Part shown: positions 27,213 to 35,324 of the stretch, one piece after another
How positions within the stretch are numbered: position 1 is the stretch's first letter
Layout of the letters: each line of letters starts with the position of its first letter
Assembly: GCA_009780925.1 (NCBI GenBank)
Contig: WQZC01000004.1
Span: 1-36,368 of the forward strand
From: Actinomycetes bacterium
GTDB taxonomy: Bacteria > Actinomycetota > Actinomycetes > Mycobacteriales > Jatrophihabitantaceae
Direction of reading: 5' to 3'
DNA: 36,368 bases
Program-made: the position numbers and the translations under genes
The notes under the pieces: model-generated
Seen by the model: the letters and a program-made list of their open reading frames with translations, nothing else
What the model was told of the DNA's origin: nothing
The model's database searches: none

Positions 27213-27303
27213 GTCCTGCCAAAACGTGCCAACTATCCGGATATCCCCGTTTGGGCGATTAGCTTAGCCGTATGGCAAGTTCCGCGCCGACGGTATGCGC
27301 CAT

Positions 27304-27516
27304 TTATCGGTGAGCCTCTGTGTAGGCCTGGTTGACCGCATTTGAAAGCCGACCCTTGGTCCCCACTTTGAAATCGTTCCGCTTCGCCCATATTCTCGGC
27401 GATTCAAATCGTTTGAACCCTTTCCGTTCCAGCCAATCGTCAATGCTGACGTCAATGACTTCCGCAATAACCTGGCCACTACGATCCTTGGCATCTGTGT
27501 TCTGCTTGTTTTTCAT
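27304..27516 (-). CDS. small (70 aa) hypothetical basic protein
   Basis: MKNKQNTDAKDRSGQVIAEVIDVSIDDWLERKGFKRFESPRIWAKRNDF... SD GGAAGGAGGGAACTATG, with a promoter-like sequence upstream. Confidence 0.72.
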   Translation of the reverse strand: MKNKQNTDAKDRSGQVIAEVIDVSIDDWLERKGFKRFESPRIWAKRNDFKVGTKGRLSNAVNQAYTEAHR

Positions 27517-27588
27517 AGTTCCCTCCTTCCAAGAGCTATATTAGTTACGGGTGACTTACAAACCCCCACATCCAACCCCTACCCTACT

Positions 27589-27616
27589 ATTATATTAGAC
27601 TTTCAATAAATAGCAA
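27589..27616 (-). promoter_or_regulatory. sigma70-like promoter upstream of the 70-aa ORF
   Basis: Minus strand CTTGCTATTTATTGAAAGTCTAATATAAT: -35 TTGCTA, 16-bp spacer, -10 TATAAT. Confidence 0.65.
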
Positions 27617-27714
27617 GCCCTCCGTAACGGCCCTCAGCTCGAATGTGATAATCGCTCAGCTTGACGGTCGGATTCTCGTCGCCTATCTTCGCGAAGCGGC
27701 GTCGCTGGTGTTTA

Positions 27715-28365
27715 TCAGTGAAAAACATAGACCGAGCCGTGACCACTGTCGGCGAAGTAGATATCGCCGTCACCTATCATGTTGCGGACCATTGCGGCGT
27801 AGTCGATGGTGATGTAGGGAGCAAGCGACCCACCGGCTTTCTTTATAGCGGCTTCGAGGCCTGGGCCAGCTATCATCTTTCGGGCGTAGTCTTCGGCACT
27901 ATCGTATTCGCTCGCGTAGGCGCTGGTGAACTGGTCTGTGGCATCTTCAGCGGTGGCGCTCTCGATGCCAACGATGTCGGCCCAGACTATGAATGGCTGG
28001 CCCTGCTGGCCAATCAGGCGAGCCAGAGCGGTAACGGTAGCGATGCTTTCGTTCTCGTCGAGATTGAGGCCGCCGAAGCTGTCGTAGTCGTGGATGGCGA
28101 ATTCTTCAGCTGGTTCGCCGGTGCCGCGGGTGGTCGGTGAGTTGTCCAGCATGGCTTGGATGGCGGTCTGGACTTCGGTTTCGTCTTGGGTGGCGTCGAT
28201 CCAGGCGCCGTGCAGGATGCCGTTGTTGTAGTCCGACAGTGAGGCGACGTAGATAGCCGGCTGGCCGGCTGGTTCGCGGTCTTGCTCTTGCTGGCTAACG
28301 CCAGACGATGTTTCGCTGGCGGCCGGTTCTGGTGCCAGCTGGATGTAGTTGACTCTTTCTGTCAT
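27715..28365 (-). CDS. ardA: antirestriction protein ArdA
   Basis: AIYVASLSDYNNGILHGAWIDAT, EEFAIHDYDSFGGLNLDENESIATVTALARLI, FTSAYASEYDSAEDYARKMI. SD GAAAGGAGAATCTATG. Confidence 0.92.
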   Translation of the reverse strand: MTERVNYIQLAPEPAASETSSGVSQQEQDREPAGQPAIYVASLSDYNNGILHGAWIDATQDETEVQTAIQAMLDNSPTTRGTGEPAEEFAIHDYDSFGGLNLDENESIATVTALARLIGQQGQPFIVWADIVGIESATAEDATDQFTSAYASEYDSAEDYARKMIAGPGLEAAIKKAGGSLAPYITIDYAAMVRNMIGDGDIYFADSGHGSVYVFH

Positions 28366-28396
28366 AGATTCTCCTTTCGTCCGTTGTAGCTTTTCT

Positions 28397-28447
28397 GGGA
28401 GCCGCCTCGGCAGAGACTGGGATGTCTCAATGCCGGGGCGGGCTCCC
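28397..28447. repeat. intercistronic inverted repeat between the RHH gene and ardA
   Basis: GGGAGCCGCCTCGGCA ... TGCCGGGGCGGGCTCCC (one mismatch, one bulge). Confidence 0.85.
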
Positions 28448-28465
28448 GTCAGCAGGACTAGGCGG

Positions 28466-28786
28466 CTAAGCCTGTTTGGCCTGCCGGGCTGCTGGCTTGC
28501 TGGTCGCGGCAGCACTTGTGGTGCTGGATGCGGTGGCACCGAGGACGGCGGCGATGGCGTTGCGTTTGGTGGCAGCGTCGCGTTCGATCTCGGCTTTCAC
28601 TTGCTCGGCGCGGGCCAGGATGTTCGGGTCGGTCTTGGAAGTGGTGATCCACTGTTCCAGGGCAATCCGGCATTCCTCGGTCACGCTGCGGTCGTTGAGC
28701 TGGGCCAGGACTTCGAGCTGGGCTCGTAGGTTGTCGTCCACCCGCAGGCTCAGCACCCGGTAGGCGTTTTGCGTGTCCTCACTCAT
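28466..28786 (-). CDS. ribbon-helix-helix-like DNA-binding protein
   Basis: RVLSLRVDDNLRAQLEVLAQLNDRSVTEECRIALEQWI with a charged C-terminal tail. SD AAGGAGGGTCCACACCAATG. Confidence 0.72.
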   Translation of the reverse strand: MSEDTQNAYRVLSLRVDDNLRAQLEVLAQLNDRSVTEECRIALEQWITTSKTDPNILARAEQVKAEIERDAATKRNAIAAVLGATASSTTSAAATSKPAARQAKQA

Positions 28787-28810
28787 TGGTGTGGACCCTC
28801 CTTGCTGTGA

Positions 28811-28848
28811 GCGGCCGAGAACCCCGGATGGGTTCTCCACGAGGCCGC
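28811..28848. repeat. intercistronic inverted repeat upstream of the RHH gene
   Basis: GCGGCC-GAGAACCC-CGGAT-GGGTTCTC-CACGA-GGCCGC. Confidence 0.88.
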
Positions 28849-28877
28849 ACGGCAGCAACGAGGTGCCTAGTCTTCTG

Positions 28878-29306
28878 TTATTTCTCGAATAGGTGGACGG
28901 TGCCGTCTGGGTCGGTGACGATGTCCCAGCGCAGCCGCATCACGTCATACAGCAATTCGGTGTCCAAGCGGACCGCCAGTGCCGCTGGGTAGCGGTCGAT
29001 GAGTTCGTCGACCGCTTTCTCTATCGCGCTGCGCCCAGCCAGCGCATAGGACGCCTGGTCCAGGCTCGGAAATGAGCCGGCGTAGCAGGTGGTGAACAGC
29101 CGCTCCAGACTGTCAGGTGTGGTGTCGGGCAGGCTACGTCCTGCGGCAGCGTCTTGGGCGATGAGCCGGTCGAAGGCTGCCCGGGCCGCGACCGGATACG
29201 CCGAGCTGGATGCCTCGCTGTGACGGCCGGTGTAATCGGCAGGATCGGTCTGAGCGCTCTCGTGTTCTCGGTGGTTATCTTTATCGTTGGGTTGGTGTTC
29301 GTTCAT
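28878..29306 (-). CDS. hypothetical protein with ArdA-motif-like region
   Basis: MNEHQPNDKDNHREH...LERLFTTCYAGSFPSLDQASYALAG...WDIVTDPDGTVHLFEK. SD GAAAGGAGATACATG. Confidence 0.7.
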   Translation of the reverse strand: MNEHQPNDKDNHREHESAQTDPADYTGRHSEASSSAYPVAARAAFDRLIAQDAAAGRSLPDTTPDSLERLFTTCYAGSFPSLDQASYALAGRSAIEKAVDELIDRYPAALAVRLDTELLYDVMRLRWDIVTDPDGTVHLFEK

Positions 29307-29350
29307 GTATCTCCTTTCATTAGGTTGATGAGCTAGTTCGGTGTCGGCTG

Positions 29351-29617
29351 TTATTCGACGTCGACCCAGGCCATGCAGGTGGTCAGCAGGTGGTCGTAGT
29401 CGCCGCTGGCGGCTTCGGCGTAGAAGGCGTCGATCTCGTCGGGTTCGACTGCGGCGGTTTGTAGCGCCCGACGGACTGTGCCGAGGACAGCGAAAGCGTT
29501 GCCGTCGGTACCGGTCAGCCGGACCGTGATATCCGGATATTTGATACCGCCCAGACCGTCCTTGGATTCGTTTTCGTTGTCTGATAGTTCCTGGTTATGG
29601 GGTTGGTGTTCGGTCAT
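29351..29617 (-). CDS. hypothetical protein of an actinobacterial mobile-element-type family
   Basis: VRLTGTDGNAFAVLGTVRRALQTAAVEPDEIDAFYAEAASGDYDHLLTTCMAWVDVE. SD GAAAGGAGAGACCAGATATG. Confidence 0.78.
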   Translation of the reverse strand: MTEHQPHNQELSDNENESKDGLGGIKYPDITVRLTGTDGNAFAVLGTVRRALQTAAVEPDEIDAFYAEAASGDYDHLLTTCMAWVDVE

Positions 29618-29643
29618 ATCTGGTCTCTCCTTTCAAGAGTTGG

Positions 29644-30690
29644 CTAACTGGTGTTGCTTGGTGTTACCGGTGTCCGGTTTCCCGTGATGAACCTCTCCAG
29701 GGTCAGCGCGGCATGGCTGTCGGCGTCGAGGCTGCTGTCGTGGGTAAACAGTTGGTTGAGCCGGTCGGCGCGGGTTTGGTCCGGCGCAATCCAGGCCACG
29801 CGCGGGAAGGTGCGTTGGCTGGCTTGTTCGATGCCGGTGCGCCGGTATGCCTCGTATACGGCGGTCTTTCGGCTGACCGCGCTCAGCGATTCGCTGCCCA
29901 TGTCGATCTCAACGAACCACAACCGTTCGAACTGCGATCCGGTCGCGGCAGTGCGGGCGAAACCGTCTGGTTTCAAGGTCTCGGCCGCGCCGTAGCGGCC
30001 CAGGAAGGACCGCCAGCAGCCCGGTTCGGGAGTAAAGCTGAGCAGATCAAGTCGGCCAGCCTGCCAGCTCTCGTGGAGCTGGACGAAGGTTTCGACCACG
30101 GCCAGCCGGTGGTTCAGCGTGAACAAGGCGGGCGGCTGGCCGGGGCGCACATGCGGCCGGGTTGGCAGTGGCGTCGACAACTGCAGGCCGAACCAGCCGC
30201 TGCCTGGTGACGGGACGGCAGACAACCGCCAGCCGCCGGGGGTGAGGAACCAGACCCCTGGGGTGGATCCGCCGGTGATGCCGCCGACCCGGCGCGGCAG
30301 ATGATCGATCAGACCGGTCTCACGTAACCGGCGGAGCACCTTCTTGGCCGCTTGCGCCTGCCCGATCACGCTGGCCCGGTCAGCGAAGACTACCCGCTGC
30401 AACTGGGCCGTGGTCGCGGTCTGGAAGACCGCTAGCAGTCTGAGCACGTCACGGTGCCGCTCGGTCAATGCCAGATTGATGCGGTTCAGCTGATTGCGGC
30501 TCAGCCGCAGGGTCGCCGCCGTCCCCATGCCCGCAGCCCGGTTTCCCGCTGCCGGCCCGGCACCCGCCGCCACCGGCGCGGAAGGTAAGGCACTGCCAGA
30601 CAGGCAGTGTTTCTCGTCGCTTAACCCACCAGATTCGCCACCGTCTGGGGGCTTCATCTGGCTGGCGGCGGTCCTACCGATGGTCCTCAT
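29644..30690 (-). CDS. replication-relaxation family protein
   Basis: LTERHRDVLRLLAVFQTATTAQLQRVVFADRASVIGQAQAAKKVLRRLRETGLIDHLPRRVGG...GVWFLTPGGWRL. ATGA overlap with the upstream ATPase. Confidence 0.82.
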   Translation of the reverse strand: MRTIGRTAASQMKPPDGGESGGLSDEKHCLSGSALPSAPVAAGAGPAAGNRAAGMGTAATLRLSRNQLNRINLALTERHRDVLRLLAVFQTATTAQLQRVVFADRASVIGQAQAAKKVLRRLRETGLIDHLPRRVGGITGGSTPGVWFLTPGGWRLSAVPSPGSGWFGLQLSTPLPTRPHVRPGQPPALFTLNHRLAVVETFVQLHESWQAGRLDLLSFTPEPGCWRSFLGRYGAAETLKPDGFARTAATGSQFERLWFVEIDMGSESLSAVSRKTAVYEAYRRTGIEQASQRTFPRVAWIAPDQTRADRLNQLFTHDSSLDADSHAALTLERFITGNRTPVTPSNTS

Positions 30691-32990
30691 GGCACCCTCC
30701 GCCGCAGCCCCACCTCAGTCGCTGCCCCGGCCGGTTCGGCCAGGGGAGTCGAGACCGCGAGTGCGCCGTCTGACGTGTCGGCCGGCAGTCCGCTCCAGGA
30801 CGCGAAGTCGGCCTCGATCTGCTCAGCTGGCACGCCGTAGCGGCGGGCTGACTGCTCACGCAGCTGGCGGGCACCGGCGGTAACCGGCGGCGGGGGCAGG
30901 GTGCGGCCGGATGCGAACGGCTGGGTCTGGCCGTGATCGAACAGGCTGGCGTAAACCTCGAACTGGCCCAGCGCCATGAAGTCTTCCGGTGTGAGGTCTT
31001 CCCCACCGCTGCTGCCGGGACGACGGACCGCGCTCTTGGCGAAGACGGTGGCGTCGTCACGGCCGGTCTGGAACACCACCCGGGAGCGGCAGTTGGTCAG
31101 TACCGCCTCCCGCACAGTGTCGCCGAGCTGGCCGAGGTACTGGTTGGCCAGCGTCCAACCCACCGCGTAGGAACGCGAAGTAGCCAGGGCATCGGCAACG
31201 TCTCCGCCTAGACGCAGGAACTTCTGCACCTCATCCAGATAGATCGATACCGGCGTGCGCTGCTCGGGCGGGATCGCGGCCTGTTCCCGCGCGGCGTCCC
31301 ACAGTTGGCTGGTGACCAGCGAACCGATTAGCTCGCCGCCTTCATCGCCCAGCGTGTGGACCGGCAGTGGTACCAGCAGAATCCGGTGCTTGGTGAAGAC
31401 ATCCCGCACGTCGAACTTCGGCCTGGCCTGACCGAGGACCCGGCGAATCGAAGGTTTCATGACGACCGCCCGCAGCTTGTTCATCAGCGGCGCGGTAATC
31501 GTGGCGCGGACCGGGTCTTTGTAGGATTCGTAATCGGCCCAGAACCGCCCCAACTCGATATCCCCCGCCACCCGCGCGACCCGGGGCCGACGGAACGCCG
31601 GATTGGTCAATAGCGTCGGGATCTGGACCAGCGATGCGTCCGGCTGGGCCGCCAGCGTCAGCAGGCAGGCGTTCAGAATGTCTGCGCTGCGCACGCCCAG
31701 GCTGTCGCCAAACATTTCGCGAAAGATCGAGTACACCGAGTCGGCTCTCAGTTCCGGTGACCGCGCCGCCCCACCGACGGCGGTGTTGAGCGGATTCAGC
31801 CCGACGATGCCGTCAGCCCGCAGCGGGTCGAACACCACCACGTCATCAGCGCGCGACGCCGGAATTCGTTCCAGGATGTCTTGCACCAGATCGCCCTTCG
31901 GCTCGATCACCACCACGCCGCGACCGGCCGCGATGTCGTGCAGCACCAGGTTTAACGCCAGCACGCTCTTACCGCCGCCGGTCGGGCCGACCAGATAGGT
32001 GTGCCGCAGCAGCGCGGCAGTCGAGCGCAGCAACGGCGCCCCGGCGCAGGCCGGCGCGGTTGCCACCCCGACCAGCGCGTGATCGGCATCCGGCCGGCCT
32101 GGTTTGCCGGGCACGGGCAGCGAACGCGGGTGCAGCGGCGTCAAGCCGGGCAGCTCGTGTTCCCCAACCGGAACGACAGCCAGCGCGGCAGCTTCGGCAA
32201 TATTCAGCCGCAGTGCCGGCCGGCCGGGCAAGGTGACTTCCTGGCCAGCGCCAAACGCTGCCGGCGTGTCCGGACGCAGACGCAACGACAGGCCGGGTGA
32301 TTCCAGACGCTTGAGCGCCCCCAGCAGCCACATCGCCAATTGCTGCCGCCGGGCCGGGCTGTCCGCGCTGACCCCCAGCCGTGCCGCGGCGGTGAATCCC
32401 GGCAAAGAGATCTTGGCCGCCAACGCGCCCCGGGCTTCCGCGTCAAGCTTGCCTTTCGGGTTGCCGGCCGGATAACCGACCAGAGCCCGGCGTAGCGGCA
32501 CCGGTGCGCTGGCGTCGCTGCCGACCACTGACCCGGCCAGTCGAGGACCGAGCAGCAGTTGCAGCGCCAGTTCCTCGCCGGGTCGCCGCGCCTGGTCCAG
32601 CGCGGCCAGGATCGCGGCGCTGCTGATCTCCAGCACGCTGGTATCCAGCGGCCGGCTCTTAGTCGAGATAGCCAGCCGGCGGACTGTGGCCAGCGGCGGT
32701 CTGGCCAACACCGGATCGGTCTTCAACGCCGTGACCCCGAGCAGCCGCACCACCCCAGCCAGCTTCGCCGACTCAACACCCAGCAGGTAACGCGTCCGGC
32801 GAACCGGCGCTCCGGTCACCGCTGACGGATCCGGCTCGACGCGGCGGCGGACCTCCAGCACAACTAACGGCGCCGCCGGATCATCGGCCAGGGCGCGAAA
32901 ACTCTGCGTCGCCGCCTCGGCAGTCAGCGGCCGCGGGAAGACGAGCTCCCGCCAAGCTAACACGTGTGGCTTCGTGAATAGTTCAAACAT
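30687..32990 (-). CDS. conjugative DNA-transfer/TraG-VirD4-HerA-like ATPase
   Basis: HTYLVGPTGGGKSVLALNLVLHDIAAGRGVVVIEPKGDLVQDILERIP (Walker A), DDVVVFDPL, PVSIYLDEVQKFLRLGGDVADALATSRSYAVGWTLANQYLGQL. Confidence 0.88.
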   Translation of the reverse strand: MFELFTKPHVLAWRELVFPRPLTAEAATQSFRALADDPAAPLVVLEVRRRVEPDPSAVTGAPVRRTRYLLGVESAKLAGVVRLLGVTALKTDPVLARPPLATVRRLAISTKSRPLDTSVLEISSAAILAALDQARRPGEELALQLLLGPRLAGSVVGSDASAPVPLRRALVGYPAGNPKGKLDAEARGALAAKISLPGFTAAARLGVSADSPARRQQLAMWLLGALKRLESPGLSLRLRPDTPAAFGAGQEVTLPGRPALRLNIAEAAALAVVPVGEHELPGLTPLHPRSLPVPGKPGRPDADHALVGVATAPACAGAPLLRSTAALLRHTYLVGPTGGGKSVLALNLVLHDIAAGRGVVVIEPKGDLVQDILERIPASRADDVVVFDPLRADGIVGLNPLNTAVGGAARSPELRADSVYSIFREMFGDSLGVRSADILNACLLTLAAQPDASLVQIPTLLTNPAFRRPRVARVAGDIELGRFWADYESYKDPVRATITAPLMNKLRAVVMKPSIRRVLGQARPKFDVRDVFTKHRILLVPLPVHTLGDEGGELIGSLVTSQLWDAAREQAAIPPEQRTPVSIYLDEVQKFLRLGGDVADALATSRSYAVGWTLANQYLGQLGDTVREAVLTNCRSRVVFQTGRDDATVFAKSAVRRPGSSGGEDLTPEDFMALGQFEVYASLFDHGQTQPFASGRTLPPPPVTAGARQLREQSARRYGVPAEQIEADFASWSGLPADTSDGALAVSTPLAEPAGAATEVGLRRRVP

Positions 32991-33041
32991 TCAGGCTCCT
33001 CCTTTCTACGGTTACCGTGATAAATACTTGGTTGATTAAGC

Positions 33042-33091
33042 GGGCGGTGCCGGTCGCCGCAGCTGGCCAGAAGCGACGGCCAGCACCACCC
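33042..33091. repeat. intercistronic inverted repeat upstream of the TraG/HerA-like gene
   Basis: GGGCGGTGC ... CTGGCC-AGAAGCGAC-GGCCAG ... GCACCACCC. Confidence 0.75.
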
Positions 33092-33099
33092 GTGGGACG

Positions 33100-33561
33100 T
33101 CATTCCTGCGGTAGGCGCACAACTTTCATAAACGCATGCGCCGGGTACTTCAACACGACAGTGACATAGTCGTGCTCAAGAATGCGCCGGACCGCTTTCT
33201 CGTGCTCCAGGAGGAATTCAGATAACACCATCGACAGGCCGCCCCGCTCTGTCCAGGCGTATTCCAGTTCGGTGTCGCCGAAGCAGAAATCGGTGAAGCT
33301 CGACCACTGTTCGGTGTCTGACGCCGCGAAGCTGGTCTCTTGTCCGAGGTACGGCTGCGCTAGCGGTAGACGGTCGGACCAGTAGACGCTCCGTTCAACC
33401 GGTTCGCCTCGCTCGGCACAGATCCGGCATTCCCACTGCCTGACATCCCGGTGGCGGACGGCCGCGAATGACTGGCTGATCGTCTCGAACAGCAAGTCGA
33501 AAGCCGCCGTGTGCTTAGGCGCACGGGCGGGCCGCTTACTCGCGTTATGGATGATTTTCAT
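33100..33561 (-). CDS. hypothetical protein (153 aa)
   Basis: MKIIHNASKRPARAPKHTAAFDLLFETISQSF...WECRICAERGEPV. SD GGAAAGGAGGGATGAATG. Confidence 0.72.
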   Translation of the reverse strand: MKIIHNASKRPARAPKHTAAFDLLFETISQSFAAVRHRDVRQWECRICAERGEPVERSVYWSDRLPLAQPYLGQETSFAASDTEQWSSFTDFCFGDTELEYAWTERGGLSMVLSEFLLEHEKAVRRILEHDYVTVVLKYPAHAFMKVVRLPQE

Positions 33562-33692
33562 TCATCCCTCCTTTCCTGAGGTTGAGTTAACTGTCCGGTG
33601 ACCTTGCGGTACGCCCGGTCTGATCCCCGCCACGTTCGGTGACATACGGGGCAGCGGCGGGAAGTTTTTGCTTGTGTCATAGCTCGATAGGC

Positions 33693-33763
33693 GGTGTCCC
33701 CGTCCGCTTCTACCAGCCGGCTCGCGGTTGACGGGCTGGCCAGTGGTTGGCGGGCGGGGCACC
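33693..33763. repeat. intercistronic inverted repeat
   Basis: GGTGTCCCCGTCCGC ... CCAGCC ... GGCTGG ... GCGGGCGGGGCACC (imperfect). Confidence 0.7.
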
Positions 33764-33772
33764 GGGGCGCTG

Positions 33773-34225
33773 TCAGGAGTGAGTTAGCGACGGCCAACAG
33801 TGCTGGAACAGGTAATACCTGCCATAGGCATGCACAATGGCGTAGCCGCCCGGCTCCAAGCGCCAGGACACCACGCTCGCCGAAGCAGGAGCAGATGTCT
33901 GATCCTGACTGGTCAGCGCATCGCTGAGTGTGGGTCTGGCATTCCGGTTTGCAACCCTGGCCGCGCTGTCTTGACTGTCGAACGACCCGAGATATGACGC
34001 ACGGAAATTCTCGTAGATTTCTTCGGCGTCCAGGCCGGGGCCGTCCACATAGTCGAGATACACGAACAGGGCGTTATCCGGGTTGCAAACCGTTGACTGC
34101 AGCCGTCGCGCGCCTTCCTGGTTCAGCATCATCACCCACGACCGGTAGCCTGCGCGACCGGGCGGCAACTTGCGGGTGAGCGGGGGCGGCGCTGCCACCG
34201 CCTGACTTGTGTTCTGATCAGTCAT
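33773..34225 (-). CDS. hypothetical protein (150 aa) with ArdA-motif-like region
   Basis: NALFVYLDYVDGPGLDAEEIYENFRASYLGSFDSQDSAARVAN...YAIVHAYGRYYLFQ. SD GAAAGGAGGGAAAAGATG. Confidence 0.75.
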   Translation of the reverse strand: MTDQNTSQAVAAPPPLTRKLPPGRAGYRSWVMMLNQEGARRLQSTVCNPDNALFVYLDYVDGPGLDAEEIYENFRASYLGSFDSQDSAARVANRNARPTLSDALTSQDQTSAPASASVVSWRLEPGGYAIVHAYGRYYLFQHCWPSLTHS

Positions 34226-34327
34226 CTTTTCCCTCCTTTCGGATTAGTTGACGTTCCCGGTGCTGACTGATAGCGCCGGTCTGACACCCGTCACTGGTGG
34301 GTGACGGGAAGCCGGGGAATTCTTGGT

Positions 34328-34385
34328 GGTGCTCCCGCCCCCTGTGAGTTGCGCAGGCGCTGACCCGCTGGCGGGCGGGAGCACC
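34328..34385. repeat. intercistronic 13-bp perfect inverted repeat, 32-nt loop
   Basis: GGTGCTCCCGCCC ... GGGCGGGAGCACC. Confidence 0.9.
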
Positions 34386-34393
34386 GGCGGGTG

Positions 34394-34849
34394 CTACTTA
34401 GCGGGCGGTGTCGAACCAGTCACCTTGCGGTAGAGGTAATACGTACCCGCCGCACGCAGGATGTCGTAACTGGTCGCCGCTTCACGCCGGAATTTCGCTA
34501 TCTCGTTCGGAGTAGCTGCTGACAGGCGTGCCGGTGAACTGCCCAGATACCAGACCGCGACGTCCGTGACCGCTGACTTGCACGCCTCATACAGGTTGCC
34601 GTAGCTGCCGCGATAGTCGATATAGAAGAGGTCGACGATCTCACTGACATCGAATTCGCGGCCGTCCGGGTCGCCCAGGTATTTGACGTACACCGCCAGC
34701 GCCCGCGGACTGAACAGACGGTTGATAACTGCCGCATCCAGCCGCGCTATGGGACTGGCGGCGACGAGCTGCAGACGTTCACCGATCTCCCGCGCTGATG
34801 CCCTCCGGGCATGAAGCAGCGGGTATTTTGGTGCACTCTTTCCAGTCAT
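34394..34849 (-). CDS. hypothetical protein (151 aa), likely paralogue of 33773..34225
   Basis: RALAVYVKYLGDPDGREFDVSEIVDLFYIDYRGSYGNLYEACKSAV...SYDILRAAGTYYLYRKV. SD GAAAGGAGGAAACTATG. Confidence 0.75.
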   Translation of the reverse strand: MTGKSAPKYPLLHARRASAREIGERLQLVAASPIARLDAAVINRLFSPRALAVYVKYLGDPDGREFDVSEIVDLFYIDYRGSYGNLYEACKSAVTDVAVWYLGSSPARLSAATPNEIAKFRREAATSYDILRAAGTYYLYRKVTGSTPPAK

Positions 34850-34939
34850 AGTTTCCTCCTTTCGGGATTAGTTGATATTCCGGTGTTCGACTGTGTAGCA
34901 CCGGTCTGGCATCCACCGCCTGACTGATGTGGTTCGTGA

Positions 34940-35212
34940 TCAGTCCAGCGGCGGGATGATTTGGTGCGGGCCTTGTTCGCGCCTGGCTTGGTTGATGTGC
35001 CGCGGTTTTGTGGGCGGGCGTCCTCCGGGCCGGCGCCGGTCAGCTGACCGGTTCTCCGGCTGCGCGTAATGCTGTTCGAGGTCGCGGGCCAACGCGATCA
35101 AAGCCAGGGCAAGTTGTCGTTTGTCGATCTCTGACTCCGGACGTCGGATCACTTCGATGCGCACCCGCTTGACGGCTTGCGGCCGGCCAGGTCTGCGGTT
35201 CCGTCTCGGCAT
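34940..35212 (-). CDS. hypothetical small basic protein (90 aa)
   Basis: MPRRNRRPGRPQAVKRVRIEVIRRPESEIDKRQLALALIALARDLEQHYAQ. SD GGAAGGAGCAACTGATG. Confidence 0.7.
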   Translation of the reverse strand: MPRRNRRPGRPQAVKRVRIEVIRRPESEIDKRQLALALIALARDLEQHYAQPENRSADRRRPGGRPPTKPRHINQARREQGPHQIIPPLD

Positions 35213-35324
35213 CAGTTGCTCCTTCCTGCCAAAGTTGCGGTGGCTTGTGGTACTCGTTCCGATTGGCGGTCGGCCAACGCCCAGGCAGGCGGCGGTGACC
35301 GGCTGAGCAGTCGGCTAATGAAGC

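Noticed and set aside
33558-33797. 79-aa minus-strand ORF with CPVCHRTW, stop overlapping the next ATG
   Set aside because: TTG start, no SD, lies across the intercistronic hairpin/leader. ATGA overlap alone is insufficient.
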